From NCBI RefSeq assembly GCF_000716595.1, contig NZ_JNXC01000045.1:1-50330 (forward strand): a stretch of 50,330 nucleotides of DNA. Direction: 5' to 3'. Source of the DNA: Saccharothrix sp. NRRL B-16314 (GTDB lineage: Bacteria; Actinomycetota; Actinomycetes; Mycobacteriales; Pseudonocardiaceae). Position 1 is the stretch's first letter, and every line of letters begins with the position of its first letter. Positions 32,001 through 41,120 of this stretch are shown one piece after another. The notes beneath the pieces were generated by a model, which worked only from the letters and a program-made list of their open reading frames with translations, was not told where the DNA came from and did no database searches. Position numbers and translations under genes: made by a program.

Positions 32001-33898
32001 CGAACTACCGCCGTTCCGTCGCTGTCGAGCAGGATGGTCGAGCGACCGGACCTCACCTCGACGTCCGCCTCGTGCGACCCGGCGGCGTCGCGCCAGGTCA
32101 CCGTGGCGCGGACGGGGTCGCCACCGGGCAGGGCGAAGTGCAGCTCCGGGGCCGACACCCCGGTGTGCCCGTTGGCGGGGAAGAGCTGGGCCCGCTGCGG
32201 TCGCTCGGGGTGGTGCAGCCGTACCTGTGCGCCGATGGCGGGCGTGGTCGCGCCCTCCTGCCCGGCCCGCGCGGGCCGCACCAGGCGCAGACCGGCCGAC
32301 GGTCCCGCGTCCGAGGTGTTGTGCAGCAGCACGGAGTCCTGCCACTGGTTGGCCACGACGGCGTCCAGCTTCCCGTCGCCGTCCACGTCGCCGAACGCGA
32401 GCGCGCGGGTGTTGTCGTCGGCCGCGACGCCGGTCCCGCCGGCCACGTCGGCGTACCGGCCGTCCGGTCCCCGCGCGTAGAACCGGTTGGGCTCGTGGCC
32501 GGACAGGTCGTCACCGGGCTCGAAGTCGGGCCAGAACGCGGGGTTGTGCAGCAGGTCGTCGTTGGCCATCGCGAGTTCCTGGAGCAGCGGCCACCGGTTC
32601 ACGTCTCCCTTGAGGAACCCGTTGGCCTGCATGAGCTCGTCCGTGCCGTCGTTGTCGAAATCGCCCGCGCGGACGTCCCAGCACCAACCCGACCGTGCCA
32701 GGCCGAGCTGCTCGCTGCGGTCCCGGTACGGCAGCTCCCCCGCCGCGAAGTCCTCGGGCGAACCGGTCGGGGTGAACACGAAGTTGCTCTCGTGCAACGC
32801 GTAGGGGGTGGTGATGTTGCTGACCACGATCGTCGGCAGCTGCGCGTCGCCGTCGTAGCTGAAGGTGACGCCCATGCCCTTGAACGAGTCGTAGCCGAGC
32901 GCCATCGACTTGGGCGTGACCATGTCGCGGTCGCCGCGGATCTCGGTGAACTCGACCCGGCCGGGCGTCGACTCGTTGAGCATCAGCTGGTCCGGACCGA
33001 AGTCGTTGGCCTGGTACACCTCGGGCCTGCCGTCGCCGGTGAGGTCCTGCAAGCCGGTGGCCAGGGTCCACGACCCCGCCGCCTCCCGGCTGAGCGCGGT
33101 GCTCGCGTCGGTGATCCCCGGCAGCTCGTCGGGGCGGCCGGTGGGCGTGGTGAGCAGCAGTCGGTTGGTGCCGCCGTTGCGGGCGAAGGACATGGAGTGC
33201 TGCATCTCCATGCGGGTCTCGTCGTCGGCCGTCGGGTCGAGCACCCGCGCGCCGTCCGGGAAGTAGTTGCCGACCAGCAGGTCGAGGTTCCCGTCGCCGT
33301 CCACGTCACCGACGTTCAGCGTCTCGCTGTTCCACACCTCCATCGGCGTGACCAGCTCGACGGCGCGGTGCCCGGCCGCGGTGGGCACCCCGGCGCCGGC
33401 GGTGTTGAGGAACACCACCGGCGAACGCCCCCAGTAGTGCACGACGTGGTCGGTGTCGCCGTCGTCGTCGATGTCCACCGGGACGCAGCCCATCGGCGCC
33501 ATGGTCGCGTCGTACGGCAGGTCGGCGGGCGCCAGCCGGACCGGGGCGTAACCGTCCTCTTCGGACGGTCGGGCCGGGCGCAGCGTGACGGAGTCGTCCC
33601 GCGGGTCGACCAGGCAGAGGTCGGCGGCGCGGCCCAGACCGCGCACGTCCGACAGGCCGGCCGCGGCGCCGACCGCGGAGATCCAGGACCGGATGTTCCG
33701 CAGGCCCGGCGCGACGGCGCGTTCGGTCCGGGCGTCCGCCGGCGCCGAGTTCACCGCCTCGGTGGCGAACCGGTAGCGGGCGGCGAGCGCACCGGCGTCC
33801 TGCTCGCTGAGCGCCGGCCGGACCACCATCAGGCCCGACGCCACGCAAAGCGCCAGGATGACCGCCGTGACGAGCAACTTCCGTGCTGATGTCTGCAT
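31997..33898 (-). CDS. unbV: UnbV/ASPIC VCBS-repeat protein of the enediyne cassette
   Basis: 633 residues from ATG 33896-33898 (GGGAG upstream), the start that opens directly into a membrane segment or uncleaved signal (residues ~7-29). Calcium-binding FG-GAP/VCBS loops recur: DIDDDGDTD, DVDGDGNLD, DLTGDGRPE, DFDNDGTDE, DVDGDGKLD. The C-terminal ~110 residues are the ASPIC/UnbV domain (IGAQVRLHHPERPQRAQLFP, LPGGDPVRATVTW). One of the five conserved enediyne cassette proteins, predicted to lie outside the membrane. First gene of the PKS operon; 448 gene-free bases precede it. Confidence 0.92.
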   Translation of the reverse strand: MQTSARKLLVTAVILALCVASGLMVVRPALSEQDAGALAARYRFATEAVNSAPADARTERAVAPGLRNIRSWISAVGAAAGLSDVRGLGRAADLCLVDPRDDSVTLRPARPSEEDGYAPVRLAPADLPYDATMAPMGCVPVDIDDDGDTDHVVHYWGRSPVVFLNTAGAGVPTAAGHRAVELVTPMEVWNSETLNVGDVDGDGNLDLLVGNYFPDGARVLDPTADDETRMEMQHSMSFARNGGTNRLLLTTPTGRPDELPGITDASTALSREAAGSWTLATGLQDLTGDGRPEVYQANDFGPDQLMLNESTPGRVEFTEIRGDRDMVTPKSMALGYDSFKGMGVTFSYDGDAQLPTIVVSNITTPYALHESNFVFTPTGSPEDFAAGELPYRDRSEQLGLARSGWCWDVRAGDFDNDGTDELMQANGFLKGDVNRWPLLQELAMANDDLLHNPAFWPDFEPGDDLSGHEPNRFYARGPDGRYADVAGGTGVAADDNTRALAFGDVDGDGKLDAVVANQWQDSVLLHNTSDAGPSAGLRLVRPARAGQEGATTPAIGAQVRLHHPERPQRAQLFPANGHTGVSAPELHFALPGGDPVRATVTWRDAAGSHEADVEVRSGRSTILLDSDGTAVVR

Positions 33899-34346
33899 GT
33901 GGTTTCGCACTCCCGGTCGGAAGCCAGGTACGTGGAAATAGCCGTCAACATTGACAGGCGGCGCGGCGAACAAATTCGTGATCCGCTGTGCACCACTCTG
34001 GCACCACCGGATTCACGCACTGCCACCCCCATGATCGACAGTCTTGCGCGAGAGTGGGAACCCGTGTTCGCGAAGATCTCCCAACCACGCTCAAGCAGTG
34101 TCTACCAGCAACTTTAGGACGATTCAACCCGTCCTACCAGTTTCACACGTTTGTCGTAGGCAATCATCCGGACCCCTCTCCGGGCGAAATTCAAACGCAC
34201 GCGGAATACAGTCAGCCACAGGTGTCGCATTTGCCGGCGACTTAAGGTCGACAGTCTTGCCCGACGATCCGAACGGCCGTGCATTCGTGACAAATGCGCG
34301 GGCGAACCGATTGCTGAATTCGGTCGACACGTCGCCGGCGCACGGG
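33899..34346. other. 448-base gene-free upstream region of the enediyne core operon
   Basis: Less GC-rich than its surroundings, with no convincing codon structure on either strand. It holds the leader and promoter of unbV (minus strand) and the 3' side of the adenosine-deaminase-like gene. A perfect dyad is at 33944-33955. Length suggests complex regulation or a long leader. Confidence 0.55.
33944..33955. promoter_or_regulatory. Dyad GTCAA-CA-TTGAC upstream of unbV
   Basis: Perfect 5-bp arms 46 bases before the unbV ATG. On the minus strand it also contains TTGAC, the core of a -35 hexamer. It could be a promoter element, an operator for the core operon, or both. Confidence 0.4.
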
Positions 34347-35483
34347 TCAACCCGGTGCGCGTTGACCGCCGGAATGCGGTGCCGGGCCGACCGCTACCGC
34401 CCCTGCCCACCGCGCGACGTACGCGTCGTGCGCGGCGACCATGCGACTGCGTTCGCCGTCGTCGACGAGGCTCGCCAGCAACGACGTGCGCGCGGCGGCC
34501 ACCAGGTCCGCGGGGAGGAAGCCGAGACCCGTCGCCGCGGTCCGGTACTCGCCGAGCGTGGACGAGCCGAACAACAACGGGTCGTCTGAGCCGAGCACCA
34601 GCGGCACGCCCGCGGTGCGGAGTCTTCGCGCCGGGTGGTCGGCCAGGTCGGCCACCACCCCGGTGCGCAGGTTGCTGGTAGGACAGATCTCGAGCACGGT
34701 GCCGCGGCGCGTCAGCTCCGCGACCAGTCCGCGCTCGTCGGCCGCGCGGAAGCCGTGCCCGAGCCGAACGGGGTCGAACGCCAGCGCGTCGCGGACGCCC
34801 TCGGCGCCCACCGCCTCACCGGCGTGCGGGACGAACGGCACGCCGCGGTCGCGCGCCCACCGGATCGCCCCGCTGAACAGCGAAGCGGGTCGTCCGGGCT
34901 CGAAACCACCGAGTCCCAGCGCCACCACGCCGCGGTCACGGCCGCGCACGCACCACTCCGCCGTCCGCTGACAGTCCTCTGTGGACAGATCACGCACGTG
35001 GTCGAGGACGAAGCGCACCACGACACCGCTGTCGCGCCGCGCCGCCTCCGCACCGGCCCACAGCCCGTCCACCACCTCGTCGAACGGGATGCCCCGGTCG
35101 CGGTGGTGGGTGATCGCGGAGCACGTGACCTCCGCGTGCACCACGCCCTGCGGCGCCAGGTCGGCGGCCAGCTCGATTACCGCACGGGCGAAGTCCTCCG
35201 GACCGCGGAACACGTCGGTGCACGTCGTGTAGAGGTCGGCGAAGTGCCGGAAGTCGCGGAACCGGAAGCGCTCGGCGAGCCACCGCTCGTCCAGGCCGGC
35301 GAACTCGCTCCCGTTGCGGTGGGCGAGGTCCAGCAACGTCGTCGGACGCAGCGCGCCCTCCAGGTGGACGTGCAGCTCGGCCTTGGGCAGTCCCGCGACG
35401 AACGCCTCCAGGTCGGGCGTCCACGGGTCGTCTCGACGTCCGCTCGCCGCGGGCGTGCCCCAGTCTTCGACGTCGGTCCACAT
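34347..35483 (-). CDS. Adenosine/adenine deaminase-like metal-dependent hydrolase
   Basis: 378 residues from the ATG at 35481-35483 (a GTG one codon earlier is possible). The amidohydrolase metal motif HVHLEGAL is at residues 38-45; further ligands and catalytic residues are in FVPHAGEAVG, LGHGFRAAD and SDDPLLFGSS. These motifs match the adenosine/adenine/aminodeoxyfutalosine deaminase group, which converts the amine of a purine to a carbonyl. The exact substrate is not readable. It lies between the enediyne core operon and tldD, divergent from the latter. It may be a cluster member acting on an unusual substrate, or a neighbouring purine gene. Confidence 0.85.
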   Translation of the reverse strand: MWTDVEDWGTPAASGRRDDPWTPDLEAFVAGLPKAELHVHLEGALRPTTLLDLAHRNGSEFAGLDERWLAERFRFRDFRHFADLYTTCTDVFRGPEDFARAVIELAADLAPQGVVHAEVTCSAITHHRDRGIPFDEVVDGLWAGAEAARRDSGVVVRFVLDHVRDLSTEDCQRTAEWCVRGRDRGVVALGLGGFEPGRPASLFSGAIRWARDRGVPFVPHAGEAVGAEGVRDALAFDPVRLGHGFRAADERGLVAELTRRGTVLEICPTSNLRTGVVADLADHPARRLRTAGVPLVLGSDDPLLFGSSTLGEYRTAATGLGFLPADLVAAARTSLLASLVDDGERSRMVAAHDAYVARWAGAVAVGPAPHSGGQRAPG

Positions 35484-35619
35484 CACGAACCCATCAGATC
35501 ACTGGCTTGCGTCCTGTCTGCCGCCAGCCTCGCTACTACTTTCTCAACCCCCAATGTGCCGCAGACCACATGTCGGAGTCAACGGAGTCGGCCATGTCGA
35601 CAGGGTCCACTTCCGCCGA

Positions 35620-35647
35620 TTGCATACGCTTTAGTTTTAAGTAGTAT
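35620..35647 (+). promoter_or_regulatory. Promoter of tldD-tldE
   Basis: TTGCAT at 35620-35625 and TAGTAT at 35642-35647 with a 16-base, A+T-rich spacer, about 40 bases before the GTG at 35687. A fair sigma-70-type match in GC-rich sequence. Confidence 0.5.
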
Positions 35648-35686
35648 CAATGCAGGTCTCCACGGCAGGCGAGGAGGGGGCACGCA

Positions 35687-37165
35687 GTGGACCACGCGTT
35701 CCTCGCCCTCCCCCTGCGCCGGCTCGCCGACGCCGCGCTGGACCGCGCGCGGCGGCTGGGGGCGCACCACGCCGCCGTGCAGGTCGTGCGCACCCGGAGC
35801 GGTCACCTGCTGCTCCGGAACGCGCGGACCGCCGCGTCGTCCGACACGGCGCGGACCGGGTTGTCCGTGCGGGTGTTCACCGCGCGTGGCCGCGGGTTCG
35901 CGTCCACCGTCGAGCTCACCGCCGAGGCCGCCGCCGACGCCGTGGACCGGGCGTGGGAGGTCGCCCGCTCCGGCTCCTCCCCCACCTCCTTCAGCGACGA
36001 GCCGGTGCACCACGACGCGGAGTGGGTGTCGGCGTACGACGTGAACCCGTTCGACGTGCCCGAGTCCGACCGCGCCGCGCTGCTGGCGGACTGGAGCACC
36101 GCGCTGCTCGCCGCGGCGCCGGTGTCCTCGGTGCTCGCCAAGTGCAACGCCACGCAGGAGAACCGCTTCTACGCCGACCTCGCCGGCACCACGACCACGC
36201 AGCAGAACGTCCGCGTGCACCCCCAGGTGCTGGTCGCCGGCGTGCACCCGCGCACCGGCGTGATGCGGACCCTGCGCTCCGTCGGCCCGCCGACCGCACG
36301 CGGTTGGGAGTACCTGGGCGGCGACGGGTGGGACTGGGCGGGTGAGCTGGCGGCGCTGCCGGACCAGCTGGCCGCCAAGGTCGGCGCGCGTCCCGTGGAG
36401 CCCGGTGTCCACGACCTCGTGATCGACGCCTCCAACCTGTGGCTGACGATCCACGAGTCGGTCGGGCACGCCACCGAACTGGACCGCGCGCTCGGGCACG
36501 AGATCAGCTACGCCGGCACGACGTTCGCCACCCCGGATTTGTTGGGCTCGCTGCGTTACGGCTCGGATTTGATGACCGTGACCGCCGACCGCACCGCGCC
36601 GCACGGTATGGCTACCACCGGCTTCGACGACGAAGGAGTCGCCGCGCAGTCGTGGCCGCTGGTGGAGCGGGGTGTGCTGACCGGCTTCCAGTCCGACCGG
36701 TCCACCGCGGCGGCGGTGGGTGCGGCCAGGTCGACGGGCTGCTCGTACGCCGAGTCCGCGTCACACGTGCCCCTGGCCCGGATGCCGAACGTCTCGCTCG
36801 CGCCGGCCGCGGGGCCGTGCTCGACGGACGACCTGATCAGCGGTGTCGAGGACGGCATCTACCTCGCCGGGTCGGACAGCTGGTCGATCGACGCCACCCG
36901 CTCGGACTTCCAGTTCACCGCCCAGCGCTGCCACCGCATCCGGGCGGGGCGGCTCGCCGAACCCCTGGCCGGGGTCGCCTACCGCTCGTCGACGACCGAG
37001 TTCTGGTCGTCCCTCGCCCGGCTCGGCGACGAGAGCACGGTGACGGCGTTCGGTGCGGACCTCTGCGGCAAGGGACGGCCCGCGCAGGCCGCGGCGGCGA
37101 GCCACAGCTGCCCGTCGGCGCTGTTCACCCGCGTGCCCGTGCACCACGTGGGTGACGCGACGTGA
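35687..37165 (+). CDS. tldD: TldD-like zinc metalloprotease
   Basis: 492 residues, GTG start with GAGGAGGGGG upstream. The active-site HESVGH (HExxH, residues ~255-260) lies in LWLTIHESVGHATELDRALG, and the third ligand is expected in the SDSWSIDATRSDFQFTAQRC region. TldD forms a heterodimer with TldE that degrades unfolded peptides and matures some RiPPs such as microcin B17. The stop overlaps the tldE GTG. No precursor peptide gene is recognised nearby. Membership in the enediyne cluster is possible but unproven; it may simply be the genome's housekeeping pair. Confidence 0.9.
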   Translation: MDHAFLALPLRRLADAALDRARRLGAHHAAVQVVRTRSGHLLLRNARTAASSDTARTGLSVRVFTARGRGFASTVELTAEAAADAVDRAWEVARSGSSPTSFSDEPVHHDAEWVSAYDVNPFDVPESDRAALLADWSTALLAAAPVSSVLAKCNATQENRFYADLAGTTTTQQNVRVHPQVLVAGVHPRTGVMRTLRSVGPPTARGWEYLGGDGWDWAGELAALPDQLAAKVGARPVEPGVHDLVIDASNLWLTIHESVGHATELDRALGHEISYAGTTFATPDLLGSLRYGSDLMTVTADRTAPHGMATTGFDDEGVAAQSWPLVERGVLTGFQSDRSTAAAVGAARSTGCSYAESASHVPLARMPNVSLAPAAGPCSTDDLISGVEDGIYLAGSDSWSIDATRSDFQFTAQRCHRIRAGRLAEPLAGVAYRSSTTEFWSSLARLGDESTVTAFGADLCGKGRPAQAAAASHSCPSALFTRVPVHHVGDAT

Positions 37166-38532
37166 TCGCGGCACACGAACTGGTGGAACAGGCGATCGCC
37201 GCCGGACGACCGGGTGACCAGGTCGTGGTGATCGTGGACGACACGGCGCACGCGCACCTGCGTCGGGCGGGCGAGGTGACGACCAGCGCGGCGCACGTGC
37301 TCGACCGGCAGGTCCACGTCGTGGTGACCACGCCGGGTGGCGCGGCGGGCGTGGTGTCTGCGGGCGTGGTGTCGGCTGGTGGGGCGCTCGACGCGGCGGC
37401 GGTGCGTGACCTGGTGGAGGCCGCGTCGATCCTCGCTCGGCGGTCCACTGCCGACGTCGACCCCCTCCCTCCCGCCGACCGGCCCCCGGCGTCGGACTGG
37501 CACGAACCGGCCGTCACCGCGCCGGCCGGTGTGCTCGCCGGTCTGGCGGCCGACCTTTCCGGAGCCGCACGTGGTTTCGCCTTGCACTGCTACGCCGAGC
37601 ACGAGGTCCGCACCACGTGGCTCGGGACGTCCTCGGGTGTGCGGCGGCGGCACGTGCAGCCGTCCGGCGTGGTGGAGCTGACCGCGCGCACCGCGACGTC
37701 GTCCGCGTGGGTGGGGGTGGACCTGCCCGATCTGTCGGACTTCAACCCGCACCCGTTGCTGGACGAGCTTCAACAGCGCCTCGGCTGGGGCGCCACGCGG
37801 GTCGACGTGGCGTCCGGTCGGCACGAGGTGCTGCTCCCGCCTTCCTGCACCGCCGACTTGCTGAAGCACCTGTACCGGTCGGCCGGTGGTCGTGACGCGG
37901 CCGACGGGCGGACCGCGTTCTCGGTGCCCGACGGCGGCACCCGGCTCGGCGAGCGGGTCGCCGCCCTGCCCGTGACGTTGCGCAGCGACCCGGCGCACAA
38001 GGGCCTGGAATGCGATCCGTTCGTGGTGACACGGGTGTCGGGCGCGGACACGTCCGTGGCGGACAACGGTCTTGCGCTCGGCCCGACGAACTGGATCACC
38101 GACGGGGTGCTGACGGCGCTCGTGCACACCAGGGCTTCGGCGCGGCAGGCCGGGGACGCCTTCACGCCCCGCATCGGCAACCTCGTGCTGGAAGGCCCGC
38201 CCGGTGAGCGGTCCACGTTGCCGGAGATGATCGCGGCGACCCGGAACGGCCTGCTGCTGACCTCGCTGTGGTACCTGCGCGAGGTGGACACGCGGGCGTT
38301 GCGGCTGACCGGCCTGACCCGGGACGGCGTGTACGTGGTGCGCGACGGCGAGGTGATCGGCGCGACCGACGACTTCCGGTTCAACGAGAGCCCGTTGCGG
38401 CTGCTGGACCGGATCACGGAGATCGGTCCGACCTCGGTGACCCTGCCCCGGGAACCGGACGACGAGCGGCCCCGCACGGCGATGCCTCCCGTGCGGGTCG
38501 CGGACTTCTCCGCAGTTGCCGCTCGGGCATGA
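37162..38532 (+). CDS. tldE: TldE/PmbA-like partner of TldD
   Basis: 456 residues; GTG overlaps the tldD stop (GTGA), so the two are translationally coupled. It lacks the HExxH motif, as expected for the non-catalytic TldE/PmbA subunit. Conserved parts include WLGTSSGVRRRHVQPSG, the long middle domain, LALGPTNWITDGVLTAL and RIGNLVLEGPPGERS. It pairs with TldD to form the protease chamber. Confidence 0.88.
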   Translation: MIAAHELVEQAIAAGRPGDQVVVIVDDTAHAHLRRAGEVTTSAAHVLDRQVHVVVTTPGGAAGVVSAGVVSAGGALDAAAVRDLVEAASILARRSTADVDPLPPADRPPASDWHEPAVTAPAGVLAGLAADLSGAARGFALHCYAEHEVRTTWLGTSSGVRRRHVQPSGVVELTARTATSSAWVGVDLPDLSDFNPHPLLDELQQRLGWGATRVDVASGRHEVLLPPSCTADLLKHLYRSAGGRDAADGRTAFSVPDGGTRLGERVAALPVTLRSDPAHKGLECDPFVVTRVSGADTSVADNGLALGPTNWITDGVLTALVHTRASARQAGDAFTPRIGNLVLEGPPGERSTLPEMIAATRNGLLLTSLWYLREVDTRALRLTGLTRDGVYVVRDGEVIGATDDFRFNESPLRLLDRITEIGPTSVTLPREPDDERPRTAMPPVRVADFSAVAARA

Positions 38533-38910
38533 CGTTGGTGGCCGGTCGTTGGAACAGCGTGTAGAGGTACGCGAGCGCGCCGATCGCGAGGGCGATGCCG
38601 AGGGCCATGAGGGGCTGGCGGCCTTGGGCTGCTTGTTCGACGGTGAGGCCGGGAAGCAGCACGTACGGGTACTGCCCGACGGCCCAGCCGACGAGGATCG
38701 CCGTGACCGCCAGTGCGGAGGCGATGCGCGCGAGTGCGTAGCGGCGGGTCAGCAGGACCCATGAACGCCGCCAGCCACATGTGCGTGAACTGCGGCCACG
38801 TCGACGGACCGAACATCGCCGCCCACGGCCGCGGGTCCACCACGTCACCCCACGCGTCGAGCCGGAACCCGGTCGGGTTGTTCACGAACTCCAGTGCGGC
38901 CACACGACCC
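38510..38910 (-). pseudogene. Cytochrome bd oxidase remnant (CydA fragment joined to CydB end)
   Basis: Two fragments in different minus-strand frames. From ~38905 to 38760 the translation contains FVNNPTGFRLDAWGDVVDPR and FGPSTWPQFTHMWLAAFM, typical of the middle of CydA (subunit I). At ~38760 the homology jumps to another frame with GWAVGQYPYVLLPGLTVEQA and a final hydrophobic helix, the C-terminal end of CydB (subunit II). All of the sequence that should lie between is missing. This is best read as a large deletion in a former cydAB operon. It overlaps the last codons of tldE on the other strand. Confidence 0.7.
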
Positions 38911-39085
38911 CACGTAGCCAGGGCACAAGCCGTCCACCGTGTACCCGGCACGCCGAACGCGCCCCCGCCGCACGTCCCCCGACCGAGACCGCGCAGCCAC
39001 GACTCGAACGGGTTAGAAGCACGCCGCGGCGGGTATGCGGCGGTGTGGGCAGCGGCCGACCCCGGTCGCGCCGGGGGTGGTGCGG

Positions 39086-39538
39086 ATGGCCTCGGAGTTG
39101 CCGCCCGTCGACGCGTGGGTCGACGCGCCCCGGATCGAGCCGACCGACGAACCGGCCGACGAACTGGCCGCCGTGTTCGCCCGCGTTTCCGCTCCGCTGC
39201 TGCCGAGCGGCACCGTGGACACCTCGCTGAGGCTGATCACGTCGTCGGCGAAGGAGACCTTCCCCGGCGCCGCCGGGTCCGGCATCACCCTGTCGGGTTC
39301 GAACGGTGACCGGGTGACGGCGGCGGCGACCGATGTCGTGGTGGAGCGCGCCGACGCCCTCCAGTACGAGCTGGGCCAGGGACCGTGCCTGACCGCGTGG
39401 GAACAGCGGACCGTGGTGCGCGTCGACGACGAACGGGCCGCGTTCCTGATCCTGGCCTACATGGCCCGACGACGCGGCAAGCCCCTGCGACAGGCAGCGG
39501 ACGACCTGGTCAGGTCGACGATCCGCCGTCCCCGGTGA
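39086..39538 (+). pseudogene. Internally deleted GAF-ANTAR regulator
   Basis: 150 residues from ATG 39086. The first ~115 residues are the front of a GAF domain (LLPSGTVDTSLRLITSSAKE, GITLSGSNGDRVTAAATD, YELGQGPCLTAWEQRTVVRV). After VDDERAAFLILAYMARRRGK the chain resembles only the last helix of an ANTAR RNA-binding domain (RRRGKPLRQAADDLV). Intact GAF-ANTAR proteins are ~230-250 residues, so roughly 90 residues appear lost from the junction. The frame is preserved, so a short product may still be made, but the function is probably lost. Next to the cyd remnant. Confidence 0.55.
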
Positions 39539-39543
39539 CCACC

Positions 39544-41061
39544 ATGGCCGACCAACGCCCAGACCAACGCCCCGACCGGCACTCGGACCGGCAACGGCAC
39601 AACATCGCCGTGGCCCTGCGGCACTCGGGGCTGACCACGAAGGAGCTGTGGGTCCGCTACGTCGCCCTTGGCGGCGACGCCGGGTTGACCGAAGTCGCCG
39701 CGTACGTGCACGGCGCGGGTGGGCTGCCTCCGTTGCAGCGGGACGTCCTCGCCCGAGCGGTCAACGAGCGCCTGGACGAGTCGGCACCACCGCACCGCGC
39801 CGACTACAGCCGCCTGACGCGCGAGACCAGGCCTCACGGCCAAGCGCTGTCCGCGCTGGTGGCGCTGCTCGAAGGCGCGGAACTGGCCCCGCCCGACCGG
39901 CTGACGACGCTGGTCGACACCGCTGCCCGGATGCTGGACCTGCGCATCACGATGTACCTGGTCGACTACGAGGAACGCCACCTGCACCGGTGGCCGGCCC
40001 ACAGCGACCTCGACAACGACCCAGACGGCAATTCCGACGGCGACCACGGCAGGACGCGGCTGGGCGTGGACAGCACGCTGGCCGGGCGGGCGTTCCGGCA
40101 GGTGCGCGCCCTGCCCGCGCGGAACCCCGACCACCCCCGCCTGTGGGTGCCGCTGGTGGACGGTGTGGAGCGGTTGGGCGTGCTCGACGTCCGGGTGGAC
40201 GAGGTGAGCGACCTCGACGACCCGGGGCTGCGCACCCAGTGCCGCTGGCTGTCCATGCTGGTGGGACACCTGGTGACCCTCCTCGACAAGTACGGTGACG
40301 CGGTCGACCTGGTGCGCCAGACCACCCGCCGGACGGTCGGCGGCGAGTTGATCTGGTCCTTGCTGCCGCCGCCGACCGCGGGCGTGGACAGCTTCGTGGT
40401 GACCGGCGTGGTCGAGCCGCGCCACGCCGTCAGCGGTGACGCCTTCGACTACTCGCTCTCCGAGACCACCGCGACGTTGATCGTCCTGGACGCGGTCGGG
40501 CACAACCTGCGCAGCGGCCTGATCGCCGCCACCGCCCTGGCCGCCCACCGGCACGCACGCCACGCGGGCCAGGACCTCGCCGCACAGGCCCGCACCGTCG
40601 ACGAGACGATCAGCGCCCAGTTCGGCCGCAGCACGTTCGCGACCGCGGTCCTGGCCGAGGTCGACCTGGCCACCGGTCGGCTGCGCTACCTCAACGCCGG
40701 GCACCCCGAGCCGCTGATCATGCGCGGCGGCCGGGTCGTCAAGCCGCTGACCGCCGGCCACGCGCCACCGCTCGGCGTCGGGATCGGCGACCGGGCCGTC
40801 GCCGAGGAAGTCCTCCAGCCCTACGACTGGCTCGTCCTCTACACCGACGGCATCACCGAAGCCCGCAACGCGCGCGGCGAGTTCTTCGGCGAGGCGCGGT
40901 TGACCGACTTCCTGCACCGTGAAGCAGCCGCCGGCAACCCGCCGCCCGAGACCGCCCGGCGGCTCATCCAGGCGATCCTCACCCACCAGGGCGGTGTCTT
41001 CCAGGACGACGCCACCGTCGTGCTGGCCCGGTGGACCCACCCGCAGGCGCTGCTTCCTTAG
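39544..41061 (+). CDS. GAF-containing PP2C-type serine phosphatase (SpoIIE/RsbU family)
   Basis: 505 residues from ATG; a GTG at 39535 overlapping the previous stop is an alternative. After ~90 helical residues comes a GAF-like sensor region (~120-260: ITMYLVDYEERHLHRWPAH, LWVPLVDGVERLGVLDVRVD). A SpoIIE phosphatase domain follows from ~290: VSGDAFDYSLSETTATLIVL, DAVGHNLRSGLIAA, LRYLNAGHPEPLIMRGG, DWLVLYTDGITEARN and FQDDATVVLAR. These Asp-containing motifs bind the metal pair. Such proteins dephosphorylate anti-sigma antagonists in partner-switching stress pathways. Cytosolic; partner unknown. Confidence 0.9.
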   Translation: MADQRPDQRPDRHSDRQRHNIAVALRHSGLTTKELWVRYVALGGDAGLTEVAAYVHGAGGLPPLQRDVLARAVNERLDESAPPHRADYSRLTRETRPHGQALSALVALLEGAELAPPDRLTTLVDTAARMLDLRITMYLVDYEERHLHRWPAHSDLDNDPDGNSDGDHGRTRLGVDSTLAGRAFRQVRALPARNPDHPRLWVPLVDGVERLGVLDVRVDEVSDLDDPGLRTQCRWLSMLVGHLVTLLDKYGDAVDLVRQTTRRTVGGELIWSLLPPPTAGVDSFVVTGVVEPRHAVSGDAFDYSLSETTATLIVLDAVGHNLRSGLIAATALAAHRHARHAGQDLAAQARTVDETISAQFGRSTFATAVLAEVDLATGRLRYLNAGHPEPLIMRGGRVVKPLTAGHAPPLGVGIGDRAVAEEVLQPYDWLVLYTDGITEARNARGEFFGEARLTDFLHREAAAGNPPPETARRLIQAILTHQGGVFQDDATVVLARWTHPQALLP

Positions 41062-41108
41062 CGGCCCGACCGGTCCGAGTGGACGACCGCGGGGACACGT
41101 CGACGGGC

Positions 41109-41114
41109 TAATCT
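41109..41114 (+). promoter_or_regulatory. TAATCT -10 element of the SDR gene (probably leaderless)
   Basis: The hexamer ends six bases before the GTG at 41121 and no ribosome-binding site is visible, which fits a leaderless transcript. No clear -35. Confidence 0.35.
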
Positions 41115-41120
41115 GCACCG

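Noticed and set aside
33899..34346. Hidden gene in the 448-base gap upstream of unbV
   Set aside because: Open frames here have no RBS, no GC-rich third-position pattern and no family resemblance.
35687..38532. TldD/TldE as proof of a RiPP pathway
   Set aside because: No precursor peptide, YcaO, radical SAM or lanthionine enzyme is visible; the pair is also a common housekeeping protease.
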